Shown here: piece by piece, positions 46,920 through 62,244 of the stretch
How positions within the stretch are numbered: the first letter of the stretch is position 1
Layout: every line of letters begins with the position of its first letter
Origin: Chinchilla lanigera
Taxonomy: Eukaryota; Chordata; Mammalia; Rodentia; Chinchillidae
DNA length: 64,000 bases
Assembly (NCBI RefSeq): GCF_000276665.1
Contig: NW_004955463.1
Coordinates: 13,417,618-13,481,617, forward strand
Direction: 5' to 3'
Position numbers and translations under genes: made by a program
The notes under the pieces: generated by a model
Told to the model about the DNA's origin: nothing
The model's database searches: none
What the model saw: only the letters and a program-made list of their open reading frames with translations

Positions 46920-46978
<59 letters not shown>
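46840..46978 (+). repeat. Truncated B1-like SINE fused to (CG)n(CA)n
   Basis: B1 text (cggatgtggtgggatatgcc, cagcactctgagagcctgag) stops at gcaggagg. It is followed by about 12 CG units (46905-46928) and about 25 CA units to 46978. The SINE's 3' half is missing. Confidence 0.9.
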
Positions 46979-46984
<6 letters not shown>

Positions 46985-47768
46985 GCATAATGACCACCTT
47001 GCTATTGTATAGTTCTGGGAGCCTAAAAGAAGAATAAATTAGCCTGAAGAATGCAGTATTTTAAAAGAATTTACATAATTCTGGCCAGTTTGGAAATAGT
47101 TTTCTGCAAATAGAAAATAATCCAGGGGTTGGTAGGTAGCATTTTCTTAGTCTTCAAAGGCCGTATGGGATAGTTCCAGTGTCACTCATCCTGAAAGATG
47201 AGGTGATCTCTGAAGGTCCTCATCAGGCTGAGGGTTCAAGAATCTCCAGTGGCATTCCAAAGGCACCCTGTGACAGCCTTTTGTGGAGGGAGGGAATGCT
47301 GTCATGGGTGATCATTTGAGCTGAATGTGGTATGATTTCTCCATTTCTCTTCAAAGCCAAGTAATCAGGCAACAGTAATTTCCAATTATTTTATCTCTTT
47401 TTAATCCCCTCAAAAGAATCACAGTGGGGTCAGAAGGAAACAATTTGAAAGTTTACATATTTTTTTTTTCATAAGTAAGGCCACAAACTACAGAAGTGAA
47501 TGTTTTAAAAACTTGATAGCATTTATACTGAATAAATAGACTACTTTTACGTTGCTTATAAAATCTGTTCTTCTGGGTATTTGACCTTTTAATCTTTTTC
47601 TCCTTTGCCTTCAAATTATTGGAGAGATTTATTAAAGATAGTTATTGGCAATGAAGTGATTTTGGACTTGGTATTTTTCAAAGATTAAGTAGGAGAGAAG
47701 GGTGAAAGGTTATATTGGATGGTTACTATGCATCCAATTAAATAAGAAACTAAAAAAATAAGGAGAGG

Positions 47769-48025
47769 GACTGGGGGTTGTAGCTCAGTGGTGGGGCATG
47801 TGTTGTACAGATTATGGGTTCAATCCCTAGCAACCCCAAAAAAGAAATCTTTAGAAAAAAAAAGTGGAATAAAGCTAATTCAAAAATACAGCTAAGCTAG
47901 GCAGTCCTGTAGTCCCAACACTAAGGAGGCAGAGGCAGGAAGATGTTGAGTTGGAGGCCACCCTGGGCTCCATAACAAGTTCAATCCAGCCTAGACTACA
48001 TAGCAAGATCCTGTCTCAAAAAAAA
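47769..48025 (+). repeat. Old ID SINE then B1-like SINE
   Basis: 47769-47840: gactgggggttgtagctcag, gggttcaatccctagcaacc. 47889-48025: cagctaagctaggcagtcct, gaggcagaggcaggaagatg, gcaagatcctgtctcaaaa. Confidence 0.72.
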
Positions 48026-48949
48026 GAAAGCAAAGAAACTGAAAGGTGAAGTAATAATGAGAGGAGGATCACTGCTGTGTTTATAAGACTATTAGAGATG
48101 AAAAGCATCCTAGAAATAAATCCACAATAAAGCCTTGCATGCTCATCCTCGACTCCCCCAGGGTTCCTTCCACAGACTAATGCCTCTGTGTATACTCACT
48201 TTGTTGATGAAAGGTGGGGAAGTGTCTTGTAATTCATACAAAAGAGAGACCAGAGCTATTAAATGCAGATACAACTACCTGTCATCCTGGTGACATGTCA
48301 CCTGGGTTACACATCCCCAAGCCTGTGAGGTATTTGTGGTTTTAAAAATATTTTCCAAGTAGTATATCTGTTCAGATACTTCCAGCTCACCCTACCCCCC
48401 TCTACGCCTCCCTGCGCCACGACCCACACGCTGCTCACACCACTTCCTGCTGGTGGGTTCTTTCCAGCTTTCTCTACAACAAACGTATTAAGTTCATTTC
48501 ACAAGGGGCTATTGTCATTTTTAAGGATTTGTATCACTTTGGTTGGAACAGAAATATATCTATGAGATTTGATTTGAATACAATTTCTCTTCATTCATTT
48601 GGCAATCCTAGTTCACAGATAATCTCTTCATATATACCATGGTAAGTGACCGTGAAATTCCACCCAAAGAAGCCTCATTGCAGGGGCTCAAATTCTACTC
48701 AGACCTATTTTCCCAGACAGAACATGTAAAATTCCATCTCCTTTCCTGGAATGTGGGAACAGGGCTGAGAAAAAGAGAACATGCCCCTTCTTTCTGCAAG
48801 GCTTTTTTAGTAAGCCACTCAAGAAAAAACCCAGAGAACAAACTTCAGCCCTTTCTCCAGCATAACAGCACCCCACTTCATTAAGATGAATTAATGTTTT
48901 CTCCCACAGTAGTTGCCGCCAAAAGTACTTTCCTTAACATTAATCCCTC

Positions 48950-49080
48950 ACCAGGTATGGTGGTGCACACCTGAGTCCCAAGCACCTGGGCAGAGGCAGG
49001 AGGATCCTGAGTTGGAGGCCAGCCTGTGCTACACAGGGAAAGCCTGCCTCAAAACAAGCAAAAGCAAAACAAAAAGCCAC
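48950..49080 (+). repeat. B1-like SINE
   Basis: Reads caccaggtatggtggtgcac, ggcagaggcaggaggatcct, gggaaagcctgcctcaaaac. Confidence 0.8.
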
Positions 49081-49106
49081 CGGATTTAAGATCCAAAATG
49101 TGTCCT

Positions 49107-49216
49107 CGGGGCTGGGGCTTTAGCTCAGCGGCGCAGCTCCTGCCTGGCAAGCGTGAGGTCATGAGTTCGATTCCCGGTACCGGAAAAAAATAAATAATAA
49201 ATAAATAAATAAATAA
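49107..49216 (+). repeat. Young ID SINE (GGTACCGG subfamily)
   Basis: Reads ggggctggggctttagctca, ctgcctggcaagcgtgaggt, gttcgattcccggtaccgg and a (TAAA)n tail. Perfect 13-bp target-site duplication caaaatgtgtcct (49094-49106, 49217-49229). Confidence 0.93.
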
Positions 49217-49384
49217 CAAAATGTGTCCTAAATATTTTTTTTAAATACAGTTTGCCTTTAAAAATTTCAACTGACTCAAAAGAGACATTTTTTGGCCACC
49301 CTGCCATCAATCCGAACGTAGGACCAACCAGAATGTATACAGATTTTTTAAGAAGAATATAAGATTTAAAAGAGAAGAAAGAAA

Positions 49385-49570
49385 GTCAAATGTGATGGTG
49401 CTTGCCTCTGATCTAGCTACTCAAGACGCTAAGCCAGGAGAATCACAAGTTTGAGCCCAGTCTGGGCAATTTAGCAGTTTAGAGAGACCCTGTCTCAAAA
49501 TTAAAAAGTCAAAAGGGCAGGAATGTGGCTCAGCACAAAGGCCCGGATTCAACTCTCAGTACGGGGATGG
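49385..49570 (+). repeat. Old B1-ID composite SINE
   Basis: Reads caaatgtgatggtgcttgcc, gctactcaagacgctaagcc, gagaccctgtctcaaaatta, then ID-like gggcaggaatgtggctcagc. Confidence 0.6.
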
Positions 49571-50283
49571 AGTGGGGGGAGGGGAGGACGATCCGTTTTA
49601 GTTTTGCCATTGCTTGATATGGAAATCTTATCTTGGATACACTGGGTTAAGTAAATATATTCACTTTATAAAGATATGAACAATTTTTAAATTATATATG
49701 TGGATTGCACTGCTTCTATAGGACAGCCCTGGTCTAAAGGATGAAAAAAATAAAAATAACCATACATTTGAGTCATGCCCTGTTTTTAAAAAGGGTTGTT
49801 ACATATTTTAAAAACAGTTCTTCACGTGAACCATGCAATATGCTAAAAAATCTTTGCCTCCTCTCTAGCAGGATCTAATCCTGATCCCTGCACCCAAAAA
49901 AATGTACAGTAGTTTACAGCTCCGTTTAAAGCTAGGGACAGGCAAACTCTATACGGCAATGTTTTAGTAATTTTTAAATCTTTATTTGTACCTGTTTGCA
50001 GTACATAACATCATGGGGAGTTGGTGCGTATACATAATACATCTCAGGTGTAGTGGATTCTGAAAGTGAGTAAGAGCGTGAGAACAGACTGCGGTTTTGC
50101 TCCAGGAAAGCCCCGTGAGGATAGGGGGCGGCACCGGCACGAGGCCAGGAAAGAGACGGCTGCAGTCAGGTAGAACCCAGAGCCGCTGCCCAAACACCTC
50201 CGCACCCTTTCGCAGCGACCTTCCCAAGATGGCCACCACCGGGAGACGGGCCGTCGACGTCGCGCCCGCCCCTGCGGATGCCG

Positions 50284-53569
<3,286 letters not shown>

Positions 53570-53714
53570 GTAAGATAAAGCTCTAAGTGTGAGGACAGCC
53601 TGCTCTGACATTGTATTGCTTTTACTCTCTTTCTGCGAAAGAGAGCAGATTTAGAACACAACTAGCTCACTGTGCTGTCAAATTCCTTTTTGTTTGTTTT
53701 GTTTTGTTTTGTTT

Positions 53715-54205
53715 TGGCAGTGCTGGGGTTTGGACCCATAAGATGATCTAGCATCAGCTTACATCTTCAGCCCTTTTTATTTTGAGATGGGGTCTTGATA
53801 AATTGGCCAGGCTGGTCTCAAACTTGCAATCCTCTTGCCTCAGCCTTCCTATTAGCTGGAGTTTGCACCACCACACCTAACTGGAGTTTCATTTAATAAA
53901 AGACAGTTAAATTAAAAAATACAATAAAGTAAAAGTAGGAATTAGCTACAAAGGCTGGGGGTATAGCTCAGTGGTAGAGAATTTTCCTAACATACACATG
54001 ACCCTGGGTTTCAGGGCCCAGCAGTGCAAAATAAGAAGAGCCAAAGTTGGAGCACAGGCCTGTAATCCCAGCACTCGAAGAGGCTGAAGCACAGGGTTGA
54101 AAACTGGGCAATTTAGAGACCTAACAAGACCTTGTCTCAAAATTTTTAAAAAGGGCTCGGGATGTAGTGCAATGCAGATGTCCTGAGTTCAATCCCTAGT
54201 ATCAC
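53715..54205. repeat. Cluster: antisense B1-ID, sense ID, sense B1-ID
   Basis: 53715-53885 antisense (cagtgctggggtttggaccc, gatggggtcttgataaattg). 53955-54030 sense ID (ggctgggggtatagctcagt). 54046-54205 sense composite (ggcctgtaatcccagcactc, then ggctcgggatgtagtgcaat). Confidence 0.7.
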
Positions 54206-54210
54206 CAAAA

Positions 54211-54312
54211 AGGAAGGAAGGGAGGGAGGGAGGGAGGCAGGGAAGGAAGGAAGAAAAGAAGGAAGGAAGGAAGGAAGGAAGGAAGGAAGGAAGGAAGGAA
54301 GGGAAAGGAGGA
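54211..54312. repeat. (GGAA)n / (GGGA)n microsatellite
   Basis: About 100 bp of GGAA and GGGA units following a SINE tail. The (GGAA)n core is 54260-54300. Confidence 0.97.
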
Positions 54313-54339
54313 AGAGATTAACTATATGACTGTGACACT

Positions 54340-54755
54340 GTTTTAAGTTTCCTAGGCTAGCCTTGAACTTCGAGATCCTCCTGCCTCAGCCTCCCGAGTA
54401 GCTTGGATTACAGATGTGCATTACTGTACCTGGTAGTTTGATAAGTTTTGACACAGGTTTATACCTATGAAACCATCATAAATAAAATAATGGACGTACC
54501 CATCACCCCCAAAAGTTTCTTCCTATCCATTTGTAATCTCTCCTTCCATTCCCATCCCCTTCTTCCTTATGCTCCACTTTATTGCTTTCTTGCTGTAGTT
54601 TTTAGGCTTAGGGTGTTTTGCTTTGTCTTGCTTTACTTTTAGGGGTGTTTTTCTTGGTTTTTTTTTAGGGGTGTTTTGAGACAAGATCTCATGATGTAGT
54701 CCAGGCTGACCTTACCTTGTGATGGGGTTACAGGTGTGCGCCAGCATCCTGCTTC
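54340..54755 (-). repeat. Two antisense B1-like fragments
   Basis: 54340-54432 (cctaggctagccttgaactt, cctcagcctcccgagtagct) and 54660-54755 (gagacaagatctcatgatgt, acaggtgtgcgccagcatcc). The 54,433-54,655 stretch between them is L1-like or unclassified. Confidence 0.65.
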
Positions 54756-54759
54756 AGTG

Positions 54760-55440
54760 TTAGAGCTGTGAAGAATCTTAGTGTGTGCTCTCTGTCTTCT
54801 TTCACTCTGTGCAGTGAACTTCAGATTCATCATGTTCATTCGTCCTGTAATGGTTCATCCCTCTATTGTGCAGTAGGGTTTCATTGCATAGATAGAACAC
54901 AATTTGTTTATCCATTCACCTTTTTTTTTTTTTTTTTTTTTTTTTTGGTTTTTCTCCGGTACCGGGAACCGAACTCAAGACCTTGCGCATGCCAGGCAGG
55001 CACTTTTGCCGCTGAGCTAAATCCCCAGCCCCTTATCCATTCACCTTTTGATGAACATTCAGGTTGCTTCAAATTTTTGGCTGTTGTAAATAAGTTGCTA
55101 TAAACGTTTGTGTACAAGTCTTCATATGAACATATATTTCCTTTGACCTTGCAGTAAATACTTAGGAGTAGAATAGCTAGTAAAATTTATGCAAGTATAT
55201 TTTAACTTTTGTGTGTGTGTGGTTCTGGGGCCTCATATCTGCTAGGCAAGTGCTCTTCCACTGAGCTATATCCCCAGCCTCAGTGTTATTCAGTTTTTGC
55301 CATGCTGATGAGCATGTAATGGTATCCATGGCATTTCCCTGCTGACTCTTGATGTCGAGCATGTTTTCAACTGCACGCCCCCTGTGCATCTTGTTTGGTG
55401 AAATGTCTAGGTCTTTTGCCCATTTTATAAATTTCCTTTT
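54760..55440 (-). mobile_element. Old L1 fragment, antisense
   Basis: Plus-strand text tttatccattcacc, gatgaacattcaggttgctt and gtctaggtcttttgcccatt is the reverse complement of an L1M 3' region. It is interrupted by a young ID (54925-55032) and an ID-like fragment at 55222-55280. Confidence 0.65.
54925..55032 (-). repeat. Young ID SINE (GGTACCGG subfamily), antisense
   Basis: T tract, then ccggtaccgggaaccgaact, gcatgccaggcaggcacttt, gctgagctaaatccccagcc. Perfect 17-bp target-site duplication ttatccattcacctttt (54908-54924, 55033-55049) inside L1 sequence. Confidence 0.95.
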
Positions 55441-56013
55441 TGATTAGTGCATGTTTGCAATACATAATGATTATATTTATTGTGGGGAGTCAGTAAATGT
55501 ACATATTTTAATGCTTCTCTTCTTTAATCTGATACCCCTCCTGTCCCTCCCTGCTCCCTCCAACCTAGAGGTCCCCTTCCCATGTGTAAAAGTTCTATTT
55601 TCATCATTTTTGTTCCTTCAGTTATTTGGGTTTTTTTCATCTCCTTTCCCACCCCTCACATCCCCCTCCATCCATCTCTTGTTCTCCATCCATTTGTCCC
55701 TACTTCCTGTTTAACTACCTTTATTTGCCATATATATAATTATATAATTATTATACATTACATATATGTATGTAATATATATGTATAGTAAATTTCTCAT
55801 ATAAGAGAAACCAAACAATATTTGTGTGTCTGACTTATTTAATATTATGGTCTCAAGTTGCATCCATTTACCTACATATACCTCAAGTTTATCTTTCTTT
55901 ATGGCAGAGTAGCACTCCATTGTGTAATACCACATTTTCTTTATCCATTCATCTGTTGGTGGACATATAGGCCATGATTTAGCTTTTGTAAATTATGCTG
56001 CTATAAACAGTGT

Positions 56014-56751
56014 TGTGGTCAGGGCTTGAAAGGGAATAAATTTAATACAAGACACATACTTTATATGACTATTTTATAATATTCACCCAAAATGTAAAAT
56101 GCAGAAGTGTGTGGGAGATCTTTCCATGCACTAGAGACTTGAAGAATCCAGCTGAGGCCCTGGATCCCATGGCAGTATCCCACACAAGTCCAGGCGAAGG
56201 CCTAGAGTCCACGACAGTGTCTCATGCAAGTCTATATCAAGGATCTGTGCTGGGAAGGCCAGTCATGGAAGCTAGAAAGTCTGTGCCAGCAGAATGGAGG
56301 ATCTGTGCCAGCAGACTAAGAGATCTGCACTGGAGCCAGGAAGCAATACTTAAGACAAAGGTGAAGACCAGAGCTTGGGGCTGGGGATTTAGCTCAGTGG
56401 CAAAAGCGCCTGCCTGGCAAGCGCAAGGTCGTGACTTCGGTTCCCGGTACCGGAGAAAAACCAAAAAAAAAAAAAAAAAAAAAAAGACCAGAGCTCTCTG
56501 AAAGAGAATAGCAGCCATACCCAGTGACAGCAAGGACCCGATTCCTCCAAGGAGAACAGCTGAATTCATATCAGGAAAACCTGCTGCAGCAAGCTTCTCC
56601 AGGAAAATTAACAGCATGCCATCTTCCCTGCTCGTTCTCCTTTTATGCCTTCCAGCAACACACCTCAGGTGGATCTTCCACACCTAGAACCATGCTGACT
56701 CAGTTCAGCTGGGCGTTCCCACTCAAGGGGACCGTGAGTTAATCTACCACA
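56014..56751. mobile_element. LTR-like insertion inside L1
   Basis: The L1 text stops at ctgctataaacagtgt and resumes near cataggtatgcacgtgtccc. The intervening 738 bp begins TGTGGT and ends ACCACA, the TG...CA inverted ends of an LTR, and carries a young ID copy. Without that copy it is about 620 bp. No clean target-site duplication is visible. The ERV family is unknown. Confidence 0.5.
56377..56483 (+). repeat. Young ID SINE (GGTACCGG subfamily)
   Basis: Reads ggggctggggatttagctca, gcgcctgcctggcaagcgca, ttcggttcccggtaccgg and a poly(A) tail. Target-site duplication aagaccagagct (56364-56375, 56484-56495). Confidence 0.94.
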
Positions 56752-57370
56752 CATAGGTATGCACGTGTCCCTGTAAAATGATGACTTTAACTCTTTTGAG
56801 AAGACACTTAGAGGGGGAATAGCTTCTAGGGGAATTTCTATTTTTAATTTTTCAAGGAATCTCTCCACACTGATTTCTATAGTGGTTGTACTACTTTACA
56901 TTCCCATGCACAATGCAGAAGAGTTCCTTTTTCCACATCCTTGCCAGCATTTGTTATTACTTGATTTCCTGATACCCATTCTTTCTGGAGGAAGATATTT
57001 TAATTTGCATTTCTCTAGTGGCCAGAACTATTTAATATTTTTTCACATATTTATTGGCCATTTTACTTCTGAGAAGTATTTATTCATTTTGGTTGCCATT
57101 TTTTGATTAGGTCTTTTATTTAGGGAGTGTAATTTTTCAAGTTCTTCCATATTCTAGATGTTAGTCATCTGTCTGAAGCAAAAATACTTCCTATTCTGTA
57201 GGTTGTTTCCTTGCTGTGCAGATTTTAACTGATTCTTGTATTATTTCTTGTGCCACCGGAGTTCTGTTCAGAAAGTCCTTGCCACACCTGTGTCTTAAAG
57301 AGCTGTACCTAGTTTATCTTCAAGAGGAGTGTTTCTGTTTTAACATTTAGATGTTTGATCCATTTTGATT

Positions 57371-60248
57371 TTAGTTTAGTACAAGGTAAGAATGTACATG
57401 TAGACTCAATCTTCTGCATGTGGAATATCCAGTTTTCCCAGCATCATTTATTAAAAAGACTTTCCTCCAGTGTGTGTTTTTGGCCCTTTTGTCAAAGATC
57501 AAATAGCTGAATGTATCAGGGGTTGTTTCTGCTTCCTCAGTTCTATTCCTTTGACCCACATGCCTGTTTTTGTGCCAGTACCGTGCTATTTTAATTGCAG
57601 TAGCTTTGTAGTATAATTTCAAGTCTGAAATTGTGATTTCTCCTGCTTTGCTTTTGTTACCTAGGATTGCTTTTGCTAGTCTGGGTCTCTTCTGACTCCA
57701 TATAAATTTCAGTATTGTTTGCCCTAGCTCTATGAGAAATGACATTGGTATTTTGTTTGTTATTACATTAAATCTGTATAACAGTTTTAGAAGAATAGCC
57801 ATTTTGATTATATTGGTTCTGTCTATCCAGGAACAGGGGATATCTTTCCATTTTCTGGTGTCCTCAGTTCCCCTGTTGTGATGTAATTTTCATTATAGAA
57901 GTCTTGCATTTCCTTGGTTAGGTTAATTCATACATATTTAATTTTTCTTGGTACTATTGTGAATGGTATTGCTTTCCTAATTTCTTTCTCAATGAGTTCA
58001 TTATTAGTAGGTAGTAAGCCCCCAACTTAGGAACCTGTGGTTGTGAACTTTCACAGGTATGAACAGACCTCACATTATGAACATTTGTAGATTCAAACAA
58101 ATCATGGAAGGAGCTCATAGTCTGCCACACATTGTCACAGCTCTGCTGCTGTGTGCAATAGTGTACAGTACTGTAACTGTAAAAGTAAAAATAGTTTATT
58201 TACAGTTGTACTGTACTATATTACCATTTTAAGGTAGCTATAAAGTAAAAATAGTTTTCTTTATAGTATTTGTGTGTATGTTTGATTTTTTTATGCTTTA
58301 CATAGTATATTTGTGTCAAAGGTATATAGAACTCACTTTGTCAGACTTAATAAATGAATCTGATTTATGAACATTCTCCCAGAACAGAACTCATTCATAT
58401 GTCAGGGACTTACTGTAGAGGAATGCTGTGGATTTTGTGTGTTTGCTTTGTATCTTGCTACATTGCTGAATTTGCTTTTTCTGGGAGTGTTTTGGTGGAG
58501 TTTTTTGGATATTCTAAGTAAATGATCATGTCATCTGAAAATAATGACACTTTGACTTCATCCTTTCTTATACATATGCCTTGTACTTCTTTGTCTTGCC
58601 TGATTGCTGTGTTTCAAGAATTGGCTAATGTTTCATTGAACAGGAGTTGCAATATAGACATCCTTGCCTTGTTCTCAATTTTAAAGGGAAAGCTTTCGGT
58701 TTTTCCCCATTTAAATGATGTTTGTCATAAATGGATTCATCATAAATAGTTTTTATCAGATTGAGATAAGGACCTTCTCTACCTATTTCCTTCAGGGTTT
58801 TTATCATGAATGGATGCTGGATTTTGTCAAAGGCTTTTTCTGTGTTTTGAAATGATCATATGATTTTTTGTCCTTGGCTTTTGTTTATGTGATGAATTAA
58901 TTACATTTATTGATTTGTATCTGTTGAACCATCCTTGCATCCCTGGCATGTAGCCTACTTGGTCATGATGTATGATCTTTTTGATGATTTGTGGCATTTT
59001 GTTTGCCAGTATCTTGTTGAGGATTTTTGCATCTATGTTCATTAGAGAGATTGGCCTATAGTTCTTTTTTTTTAGGTCGGACCCTTGAATGGTTTTGAGA
59101 TCAGGGTAATGCTAGCTTCCAAGAATAATTTTAAGAGTACATCTTGCTGCTCAATTTCCTTAAAGAATTTGAGGAGTACTGATGTTAGATCTTCTCTATA
59201 GTTTTTGTAGAATTTAGTAGTGAGTCCATCAAGTTCTGGGCTTTTCTTAGTTGGTAGGTTTTTTTAATGGCTGCCTCAGTTTCATTGCTTGTTATGGTAT
59301 TAGTTAGGATTTTTAGTTTTTCTGGTTCAGTTTTGGTAATTCATATGTATCTAGAAATCTCTCCATTTCTTCTGAGTTCTCTAATTTTTTGTCGTACAGA
59401 TTTTTAAAGTAGTTGTGAATCTTCTGGATTTTAGTGATGTCCATTGTAATTTCACCGTTTATCATTTCTAATTGCACTAATTTATGTCTTTTCTTTCAGA
59501 TTGGCCAAGGGTCTACTTTGTTTACTCTTTCAAAGAACCAGCTTTTCAATTCATTGGGGGTTTTTTGTATTAATTTTTTTTTATTTTCCATTTCATTGAT
59601 TTCTGCTCTGATCTTTATAATTTCCTTCCTTGTATAAGCTTTGAATTTGGATTGCTCTGTTTTTTTTTTAAGGCCTTGAGGTGTATCTTTAGGTTATTTA
59701 TTTGGGCTTGTTCTGTTTTTCAGATGTGCGCATTCACAGCTATAAACTTCCTTCATAGGACTATTTTCATTGTGTCCCATGAATTTTGAAATCCTGTACT
59801 GGGATTTCTTTGTTGAGTTTTGGTTAGTTGATCTATTTGTGATAGTGGAGTATTGAGGACCCCCAGTATAGTTGTGTTGATATTTAGCTGATCTATTGTG
59901 TCCATTAGTGGTTTTTTTATGAAGTTGGGTGCACTGTAGTTTGTTTCTTATATGTTTATAATTGCGGTCTCTTCCTTTTGAATAATTCTGTTGACCAATA
60001 TGCAGTGTCCCTCTTTGCCTCTTTGCATCAGCTTTGGCTTAAAGTTCACTTTTCATGAAAATAGGGTAGCTACTTCTGCTTGTTTTTGGGCTCCCAGCAC
60101 ATGGAATATTGTTTTCCACTTTTGAATTTTTGGTCTGTGAATTTCTTTTGTGGTTAAATGTGTATCTTGTGTGTAGCATACTGTTGGATTTTGTTTCTTC
60201 ATTCTTTGCTAGTCTGTGTCTTTGGATTGGCAAATTGAAACCTTTCAC
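57371..60248 (-). pseudogene. L1 ORF2 remnants
   Basis: Minus-strand frames at 57371-57802, 58625-58807, 58827-59042 and 60039-60248 carry ORF2 hallmarks ([59 protein letters not shown]). They are separated by stops, frameshifts and a transposon insertion, so no reverse transcriptase can be made. Confidence 0.88.
58010..58415. mobile_element. Pogo/Tigger-like non-autonomous DNA transposon
   Basis: Flanked by TA (58008-58009 and 58416-58417) and inserted into L1 text. The left end has gtaagcccccaacttaggaa. The right end, reversed, reads cagtaagtccctgacatatg, so the two ends are inverted repeats. The interior contains no transposase. Confidence 0.65.
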
Positions 60249-60992
60249 ATTGATAATTATAATTATAATTGACAGTTATTCCTGTTAATGTATTATTTTC
60301 CTGTTTCTGTTTTCCTTTCTTTCGTTTCTACTTAATTGTACTTCTGTTTGTACCTTACCTGATGCATTCATTCTATTGGACTCAGCGTGTTAGCTTCATT
60401 GTCTCTTTCTGCGATATCCTTGAGAATTTTTGGAGTGTTGGTTTGATGGACATGAATTTCTTTAGGTGCTCTTTATCATGGAGATATCTTATTTTTCCAT
60501 CGATTCTGAAATAATCATTTTGTAAAATATAAAATTATTATAAAATATAATTTTTATAAAATCAGTCAATGCTGAAAGTGTTTTCTTTTAGGTTTGAAAT
60601 GTTTGAAGCTCTCCTTACCTTTAAGGTTTGTGTTGAGAAATATACTGTAATTCTGATGGGTTTTCCTTTATAGATGATTCATTGCTGTTCTCTAACAGCT
60701 TTTAAGTTTCTGTTCTTGTGATATTTTAATTAATATGTGGCATGGGGTGTTTCTTTTTCTAATTATGGCTTTTGGGGGTTCTATATGCCTCACTTATCTG
60801 AATGTTAAATTCTTTTTCACATCTAGAAAGTTCTCTACTATTACTTTGGTAGACAAGATTTTTTATGCTCTTTGTGCTGTCTTCTGACCTTTCACTGATT
60901 TGAATTACCCTTAGTTTTCTTTGCTTTATCTAGTAGCTGCTAGATTCATTTTTCCTCACTTTGGTTGCTTCTGCTGCCCATACCCTCTTTTT

Positions 60993-61122
60993 TTTTTTGA
61001 GACAGGGTCTCCCTATGTAGTCCAGGCTATATATTCTGGGCTGGCCTCAAACTCACAGTGATCTTCCTGCCCCAGCCTGTGGAGTACTGGGATTACAGCT
61101 GTGCACCACCATGCCCAGCTCA
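60993..61122 (-). repeat. B1-like SINE, antisense
   Basis: Reads gagacagggtctccctatgt, ggctggcctcaaactcacag, gattacagctgtgcaccacc. Confidence 0.88.
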
Positions 61123-61368
61123 ACTGTATTTTTAATATCCTGTATTTCTGTTTGGAATTTTTATGAACCGCATTCTTTTCTATGTTGGGCATTCATGTTA
61201 CATCTCTCTCTTTTTTTCCTTTACTCAGCACTATTTATTGTATAGTTCTTTTTAAAAAATTCAAAATAGGAAACATCACAGTCTCTTAAGAACAATGCAT
61301 TCACAGAATTCAAATGAAAAATACACACTTTTTACAGTATAGGTTTTCAATCTTTCTTTCTTTTTTTT

Positions 61369-61525
61369 GTTTTTTTTTTTTGAGACAGGGTCTCATCGTG
61401 TTGTTCATGGCAGCATTGAACTCACAAAAAATATAGCCCAGGCTGGCCTCAAACTCACACTGATCTCCTGCCTCAGCCTCCCAAGTGTTAGGATTAGAAG
61501 TGTGTACCACTACACCCAGCTCAAT
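61369..61525 (-). repeat. B1-like SINE, antisense
   Basis: T tract, then gagacagggtctcatcgtgt, ggctggcctcaaactcacac, gtgtgtaccactacacccag. Confidence 0.87.
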
Positions 61526-61529
61526 CTTT

Positions 61530-62240
61530 CTTGAACAACACAAAAACAGTGTTTCAAATTTTTTGTTTAACAAGAAGGTAAAATCTCAGCCTGACACAAT
61601 AACAAGTTTAAAAAAAAAAAATTGAGCTACCACAGCACCAGCTGACTTCGTTAAACCCCCACCCTGTCCCATAAACCACACCCAGCTGTCTCTGTGCCCA
61701 CACTTGGAAATCTCTGCTTTCACATTTCTGTTTCCCTGCCAGATTTCCCAACAAAAAAGTTAAAATTTAGATGTGAGAACTACTACAATATACTTTTTTT
61801 AAAAAGCCAACCTATTTGTTAAATATTGAAAGAAGAGACTAGGAGAGAGAGAAAAGGAGAGTTAAAAGGCAGCAGGGAGACTGCAGTGTCTTCCATCTGC
61901 TATACTGTGATCTTAGAGCCTGGGATTATGCCCAAGGAGCTAACAATACCAAGACATGCCTCAGACTTTAATTGTAAAAGATTATACTAGCATTGATGAA
62001 AAGCTGATCATAACATGGAAAAATATTTAACTTATCAAGTTAAATGAAAAAGTAAAGTACAAAACCATGCATGCTGTATAATCTTAACTATGTCAAAACC
62101 AACCAACAAAATATGCCCCATCAAAGGCTGAAGGAAAATAGTTCAGAGATTAACAGAGATCATATTTAAGTAGTGTATCTACAGTGATCTTTTTTCTTTT
62201 TCTGTTTTTATAAATTTTTCTCTGCTAGGGGGATTTTTTT
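61530..62240. other. Unclassified intronic sequence
   Basis: No gene is visible. Part of it (61,900-62,170) has the look of an old LINE 3' region (gaaaagctgatcataacatg, gaaaaatatttaacttatca) but I cannot assign the family. Confidence 0.3.
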
Positions 62241-62244
62241 TTAA

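Larger units (their letters stand above)
55444..61250 (-). mobile_element. Degenerate, nearly full-length antisense L1
   Basis: Continuous reverse-complement L1 text from the 3' UTR (55,444) through ORF2 (about 57,300-60,250) to ORF1-like sequence (about 60,250-61,200). It is interrupted by an LTR-like element (56014-56751), a DNA transposon (58010-58415) and a B1 (60993-61122). The open reading frames are broken by many stops. It is non-autonomous today. Confidence 0.8.

Noticed and set aside
55444..61250. A functional reverse transcriptase gene
   Set aside because: ORF2 hallmarks are present but broken by stops and by two insertions.
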